From contig JAIUPL010000026.1 of assembly GCA_020160935.1 (NCBI GenBank), forward strand, positions 17,794 to 81,793: a stretch of 64,000 nt of DNA, written 5' to 3'. Positions 60,688-64,000 of this stretch are shown here, in pieces (the first letter of the stretch is position 1; each line of letters begins with the position of its first letter). Under the pieces are notes generated by a model. The model did not search any database, had not been told where the DNA came from, and saw only the letters and a list, made by a program, of their open reading frames with translations. Both the position numbers and the translations under genes were made by a program. The stretch is from Bacteroidota bacterium. GTDB lineage: Bacteria > Bacteroidota > Bacteroidia > Chitinophagales > Saprospiraceae.

Positions 60688-61674
60688 ATGGATACCATTC
60701 GTTGGGGCATCATAGGCCCCGGAAAAATTGCCCGAAAATTTGCCGACGACCTGCGTCTTGTACCCGGCGCACAAGTACACGCTGTGGCTTCCACCTCACT
60801 GGAGCGCGCGCAGGCATTTGCTGGTGAATACGGCGCCCCGCATGCTTTTGGCCGCTATGAAGATATGGTGCATTGTCCCGGCCTCGATATTGTGTATGTG
60901 GCCACGCCGCATGTGCTGCATACGGAAAATGCATTGTTGTGCCTTGAAAACGGTATACCTGTATTGTGCGAAAAACCATTTGCCATGAACAGCGCTGAAG
61001 CGCGGCGCATGGTGGCGGCGGCCCGCAAAAACCGGGTGTTTCTGATGGAAGCCTTGTGGTCGCGTTTTATTCCGGCGGTCGACAAAGCCCTGCAACTCTT
61101 GGAAGAGGGCGCAATCGGCCATGTGCATACGGTCAAATCCGACTTCGGGTTTATGCTGCCCTTCGACCAGCATTCGCGTATTTTCGACAAGGCGCTGGGC
61201 GGCGGTTCCCTGCTCGATATCGGCATCTACCCTGCCCTGCTGTCGCTCTTTGTTTTTGGGAAACCCGATGCGGAAGACGTGCTGGCTGCCGCTACATTCA
61301 CCCGCACGGAAGTGGATGAATCCTGCGCTTTTACGTTCCGTTATCCCAACAACAAACTGGCGATCGGCCATTCTACCGTAGCGGCTATTACCCCTGTGGA
61401 AGCCTGGTTTCATGGCACCGAAGGTAATATTTACCTACACCCTCGCTGGCATCATAGCCAGAAACTGACCGTATCGCGGTACGAAGGCCGACAGGAAATA
61501 AAGCACGATATCGACCTGCCCTACGAAGGCTGGGGTTACTCGTTCGAGGCGGCACACGTGATGCACTGCCTGCGCGAACAACGCCTCGAAAGCGACCTGG
61601 TTCCGCTCGATTTTACCCTCGATCTGGCGGAAACGCTGGATGTAATTCGGGAGAAGATTGGATTGGTGTATTAG
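60688..61674 (+). CDS. Gfo/Idh/MocA-family oxidoreductase (cytoplasmic)
   Basis: This 328-residue NAD(P)-dependent enzyme has a Rossmann domain opening IRWGIIGPGKIARKF, the EKP motif in LCEKPFAMN at about 98, and a C-terminal domain with GGGSLLDIGIYPALLSLFVF. No signal peptide is present, unlike the copy at 10.4 kb. It resembles dihydrodiol or trans-1,2-dihydrobenzene-diol dehydrogenase-like members; substrate is likely a sugar or polyol. I chose the ATG at 60688, where the fold begins; the frame upstream is repeat. It follows murQ in the same direction. Confidence 0.9.
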   Translation: MDTIRWGIIGPGKIARKFADDLRLVPGAQVHAVASTSLERAQAFAGEYGAPHAFGRYEDMVHCPGLDIVYVATPHVLHTENALLCLENGIPVLCEKPFAMNSAEARRMVAAARKNRVFLMEALWSRFIPAVDKALQLLEEGAIGHVHTVKSDFGFMLPFDQHSRIFDKALGGGSLLDIGIYPALLSLFVFGKPDAEDVLAAATFTRTEVDESCAFTFRYPNNKLAIGHSTVAAITPVEAWFHGTEGNIYLHPRWHHSQKLTVSRYEGRQEIKHDIDLPYEGWGYSFEAAHVMHCLREQRLESDLVPLDFTLDLAETLDVIREKIGLVY

Positions 61675-61679
61675 GGTTG

Positions 61680-61857
61680 ATAGAGGGTGAGAGAGTGAGA
61701 GGGTGAGAGAGTGAGAGAGTGAGAGAGTGAGAGAGTGAGAGATGTGAGAGTTTGTAGAGTACACCGTTTCACTCTAAAATTTTATAGGGCAGAGCGGTGT
61801 ACTCTACGAACTCTCACATCTCTCACTTTCTCACTCTCTCACTCTCTCACGCTCTAT
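61680..61857. repeat. GTGAGAGA palindrome with GTAGAGTACACCG core
   Basis: Seven or eight GTGAGAGA/G units, the core GTAGAGTACACCG (61754-61766), a loop close to that of the element at 60.5 kb, CGGTGTACTCTAC (61795-61807) and complementary units to 61857. It lies between two convergent genes and touches the stop of the leftward RDD gene. Confidence 0.92.
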
Positions 61858-62609
61858 CACCGGGTCAACACAATATAATCCCTCAATACCGTCCGCAAAA
61901 AATCGGGCCGATTGAGGGGGCGCTGTTCGATATTCAGGAGGGGCATGAGGTGGGTAACCAGGTCTTCCACCACCTCGTCGTGGGCCTGGTTGGGATAGCG
62001 CTGGCGGCGGGCCAGCACATTTTTTATAAACAGCATATCCTGCTCTTTGAGGTTGCGCACTTGTGGGTACACCGGCTCGTAATTGTCGAGGGAGGAAATG
62101 TTGAGAATGTCCTTCAGCAAATACCGAAAGCGCGAACTGTACACTTTTACCACAGTTGTATGGGCCGCAAGGTCGCCGAGGCGCTGGGATTTACTAGTCG
62201 TTTTGATAAACAACACCCCGATCACACCTGCTGAAAACATGGTATCTACCAGGTGTAGAATTGAGCGCACCACCACATCGCCCCACTCGGGGTCTTTGCC
62301 ATCGAGGCGGATCACGCGGATATTGAGCGCACGTTTGCCCGGCGTCTGGCCGACACTCCAGATTTCAAAAAAGATCTGATACAGGAAATAGGCCAAAAAA
62401 GGCAACAAAGCCAGCACGACGCCCCAGCCCATGCCTTCGCTGATCCAGAAACTCCCGAAGAGGGCCGCCAATAACTGCGTCAGCAGCAGGTACCCGAACA
62501 CCACAATCACCACATCGAGTAGCCAGGCTAGCATGCGCTCGCGCAATTCGGCCAGTTCGTACTCGATGGTGACGTTTTGGGTGGTGGTAATTTCAATCGT
62601 TTTCTGCAT
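61857..62609 (-). CDS. RDD-family membrane protein
   Basis: This 250-residue protein has an RDD domain: three membrane segments at about 28-50, 58-82 and 135-155, an Arg in LAELRERMLAWLLDVVIVV, and the conserved GQTPGKRALNIRVIRLDGKD at about 94-113. The C-terminal 80 residues are soluble and charged. The family's role is unclear; some members have Na+/H+ exchange activity. It ends at a palindrome and is followed upstream by dapD, 31 bases away, so they may be co-transcribed. Confidence 0.88.
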   Translation of the reverse strand: MQKTIEITTTQNVTIEYELAELRERMLAWLLDVVIVVFGYLLLTQLLAALFGSFWISEGMGWGVVLALLPFLAYFLYQIFFEIWSVGQTPGKRALNIRVIRLDGKDPEWGDVVVRSILHLVDTMFSAGVIGVLFIKTTSKSQRLGDLAAHTTVVKVYSSRFRYLLKDILNISSLDNYEPVYPQVRNLKEQDMLFIKNVLARRQRYPNQAHDEVVEDLVTHLMPLLNIEQRPLNRPDFLRTVLRDYIVLTR

Positions 62610-62640
62610 AAAGGCATGTGGTTGAAGGAGTTGAAACGAC

Positions 62641-63450
62641 TTACACAGACACCTGGAATTCGCGCAGGGCGTCGTTCAGCGATACTTTTTTGTCGGTGCT
62701 TTCCTGGCGCTGCCCGATGATCAGCGCGCAGGCTACCTGGTACTCTCCTGCCGGAAACTGGCGGGTGTAGGTGCCCGGAATGACCACCGAACGGGCCGGC
62801 ACTTTACCCTTATGCACAATGGGTTCGCTGCCAGTCACATCGATGATATGCGTGCTTTGGGTAAGCACCACATTGGCGCCCAGCACGGCCTCGCGGCCTA
62901 CATGCACGCCCTCCACTACAATACACCGCGAGCCAATGAAACATTCGTCTTCAATGATCGTCGGTGTGGCCTGTGGCGGTTCGAGTACGCCGCCAATACC
63001 AACGCCGCCAGCCAGGTGCACATTGCGGCCGATCTGGGCGCAGGAGCCTACCGTGGCCCAGGTATCTACCATGGTACCACTGCCTACCCAGGCGCCGATA
63101 TTCACATAGGATGGCATCAAAATAGCGCCTTTTTCTATAAATGCGCCAAAACGCGCCAGTGCTTGTGGCACTACGCGCACGCCTTTTTGGGCAAAACCCG
63201 TTTTCAATGGAATCTTGTCGTAGTATTCAAACGGTCCTACCTCCATCGTCTGCATTTCCTGAATGGGGAAGTACAAAATCACCGCTTTTTTTACCCACTC
63301 ATGGGTGATCCACTTGCCATCGGCCGTGGGCTCCGCTACACGCAGTTCACCCGCGTCGAGACGGGCGACCACCTCACGGATGGTCTTTTTCACATCGTCC
63401 TGTTGTAAAAGCGCCCGGTCGTTCCAGGCCGCTTCAATGGTTGATTGCAT
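62641..63450 (-). CDS. dapD: Tetrahydrodipicolinate N-succinyltransferase DapD
   Basis: This 269-residue enzyme adds succinyl from succinyl-CoA to tetrahydrodipicolinate in the lysine and diaminopimelate pathway. It has an N-terminal helical part and a left-handed beta-helix with hexapeptide repeats: GAILMPSYVNIGAWVGSGTM, then AQIGRNVHLAGGVGIGGVLE, DECFIGSRCIVVEGVHVGRE. The length equals that of standard DapD. It feeds peptidoglycan synthesis. Confidence 0.96.
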   Translation of the reverse strand: MQSTIEAAWNDRALLQQDDVKKTIREVVARLDAGELRVAEPTADGKWITHEWVKKAVILYFPIQEMQTMEVGPFEYYDKIPLKTGFAQKGVRVVPQALARFGAFIEKGAILMPSYVNIGAWVGSGTMVDTWATVGSCAQIGRNVHLAGGVGIGGVLEPPQATPTIIEDECFIGSRCIVVEGVHVGREAVLGANVVLTQSTHIIDVTGSEPIVHKGKVPARSVVIPGTYTRQFPAGEYQVACALIIGQRQESTDKKVSLNDALREFQVSV

Positions 63451-63470
63451 AGATTGTTGAATTGTTTGGG

Positions 63471-63478
63471 CAAAAGTA
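63471..63478 (-). promoter_or_regulatory. Putative -7 box for dapD
   Basis: Reads TACTTTTG on the minus strand, matching TAnnTTTG, 20 bases before the ATG at 63450 and directly beside the following palindrome. Confidence 0.4.
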
Positions 63479-63486
63479 AGGGGAAT

Positions 63487-63620
63487 GGTTGAGAAAGTTG
63501 AGGAGGGTTGTTAGGGTTGATGAGGGTTGATATTCATCGGCTCGATGAAGAGAAAAAGTGCTCCTACCCGAGCCGATGAATATCAACCCTCATCAACCTT
63601 TATCAACCCTCATCAACCCT
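63487..63620. repeat. GGTTGATGAGGG palindrome with CATCGGCTCG core
   Basis: Arms 63515-63544 and 63569-63598 are exact reverse complements over 30 bases and continue further with mismatches. The core region is an inverted copy of that at 12.96 kb (GGGTAGGA...ACTTCATCGAGCCG), with a few base changes. The outermost unit includes the TAG of recX. Confidence 0.9.
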
Positions 63621-64000
63621 AAAAAAACAAAGGTACGTGATTTTCCCCCCCAGGTTCAAAGCCCGCCCGGATCAAAGCCGCAATCGTTTTATCGCGGGCC
63701 TGTTCCTGCCCGTGGTAATAAGCCTTCTTTTTCTCAATGAGTTGTTTCAGCAGGTCGAGGTAAGCCTGTTCGTCAATGCTGGTGAGCGCCTGTTCGATCA
63801 GGTGCGGGGCAATGCCGCGCATGCGCAGTTCGATGCGGATACGCACCCGCCCCCAATGGTTAACCCGAAATTTACCACCTGCAAATGCCATGGCAAAACG
63901 CTCTTCATTAAAAAAACCGTCTTCCTCCAGTATCCGAAAAATCTGTTCGGCTGTCTGGCCACGCATACCTAACGCCGCCAGTTTTGTGCGCACTTCCTTG
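63619..64000 (-). CDS. recX: Regulatory protein RecX (runs off right edge)
   Basis: About 127 codons are in the window; the N-terminus lies beyond it. The sequence KEVRTKLAALGMRG and FFNEERFAMAFAGGKFRVNH, WGRVRIRIELRMRGI, is typical of RecX in Bacteroidota. RecX binds RecA filaments and limits strand exchange. The final residues (VPLFF) and TAG adjoin the palindrome. The open frame enters without an ATG from the right edge, as expected for a partial gene. Confidence 0.9.
   Translation of the reverse strand, partial: KEVRTKLAALGMRGQTAEQIFRILEEDGFFNEERFAMAFAGGKFRVNHWGRVRIRIELRMRGIAPHLIEQALTSIDEQAYLDLLKQLIEKKKAYYHGQEQARDKTIAALIRAGFEPGGENHVPLFF

Overview
This window comes from a Bacteroidota chromosome of middling GC. 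Two SusC/SusD pairs, many lipoproteins with Bacteroidota-type lipoboxes, GldJ and a PorP/SprF protein, a C-terminal type IX secretion (T9SS) sorting domain, ExbB-ExbD-TonB clusters and promoter-like TAnnTTTG boxes all point there. The gene content suggests a Saprospiria/Chitinophagia-like gliding or particle-associated organism, but that placement is inference and no species can be named. No tRNA, rRNA, CRISPR array, transposase or phage gene was seen.

Layout. 1-5.3 kb: a SusC-SusD-lipoprotein uptake operon read leftwards. 5.8-8.9 kb: a small membrane protein, a PstS-like lipoprotein and a TPR protein. 9-11.8 kb: two small lipoproteins and a Tat-exported Gfo/Idh/MocA oxidoreductase. 12-16.8 kb: exbB-exbD-exbD-tonB followed by a second exbD-tonB pair that looks like a tandem duplicate. 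17.2-19.8 kb: porP-like and gldJ. 20-24.2 kb: M48 peptidase, ribosomal L25, an S33-type hydrolase and a short methylmalonyl-CoA mutase subunit. 24.3-26.6 kb: iscS-iscU-iscA. 27-30.6 kb: a CHAT protease/NB-ARC/TPR protein resembling a bacterial NLR. 30.9-39.9 kb: arfB, an FAD dehydrogenase, class A PBP, MFS transporter, GNAT and proS. 40.2-43.3 kb: a Tyr/Arg-rich secreted protein and an OmpP1/FadL porin. 43.5-56.5 kb: a polysaccharide utilisation locus (PUL), probably for beta-1,3-glucan: two GH16 lipoproteins, a PKD lipoprotein, SusD, SusC, a T9SS-exported jelly-roll protein and a divergent membrane-tethered propeller/HTH regulator. 56.6-64 kb: an OppB-type permease, a lipoprotein, murQ, a second Gfo/Idh/MocA enzyme, an RDD protein, dapD and recX.

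The most striking feature is not a gene. Between the genes lie at least sixteen large inverted repeats. Most have arms built of short tandem units of 7-10 bases (AGTCCTG/A, GTGAGAGA/G, TTGAGGGG, GGGTTGATGA, GTTATCA/GTTATTG), and several enclose a hairpin core GTAGAGTACACC...GGTGTACTCTAC. Within one element the two arms are the same down to the order of unit variants, while arms differ between elements. Elements occupy seven of the eight convergent gene junctions, and they often supply the stop codon and sometimes the last residues of the flanking gene. Two elements with the core turned inside out bracket the CHAT-NB-ARC-TPR gene. I read the family as combined bidirectional terminators and self-copying palindromic repeats. 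The terminator role fits the layout; the copying mechanism is inference.
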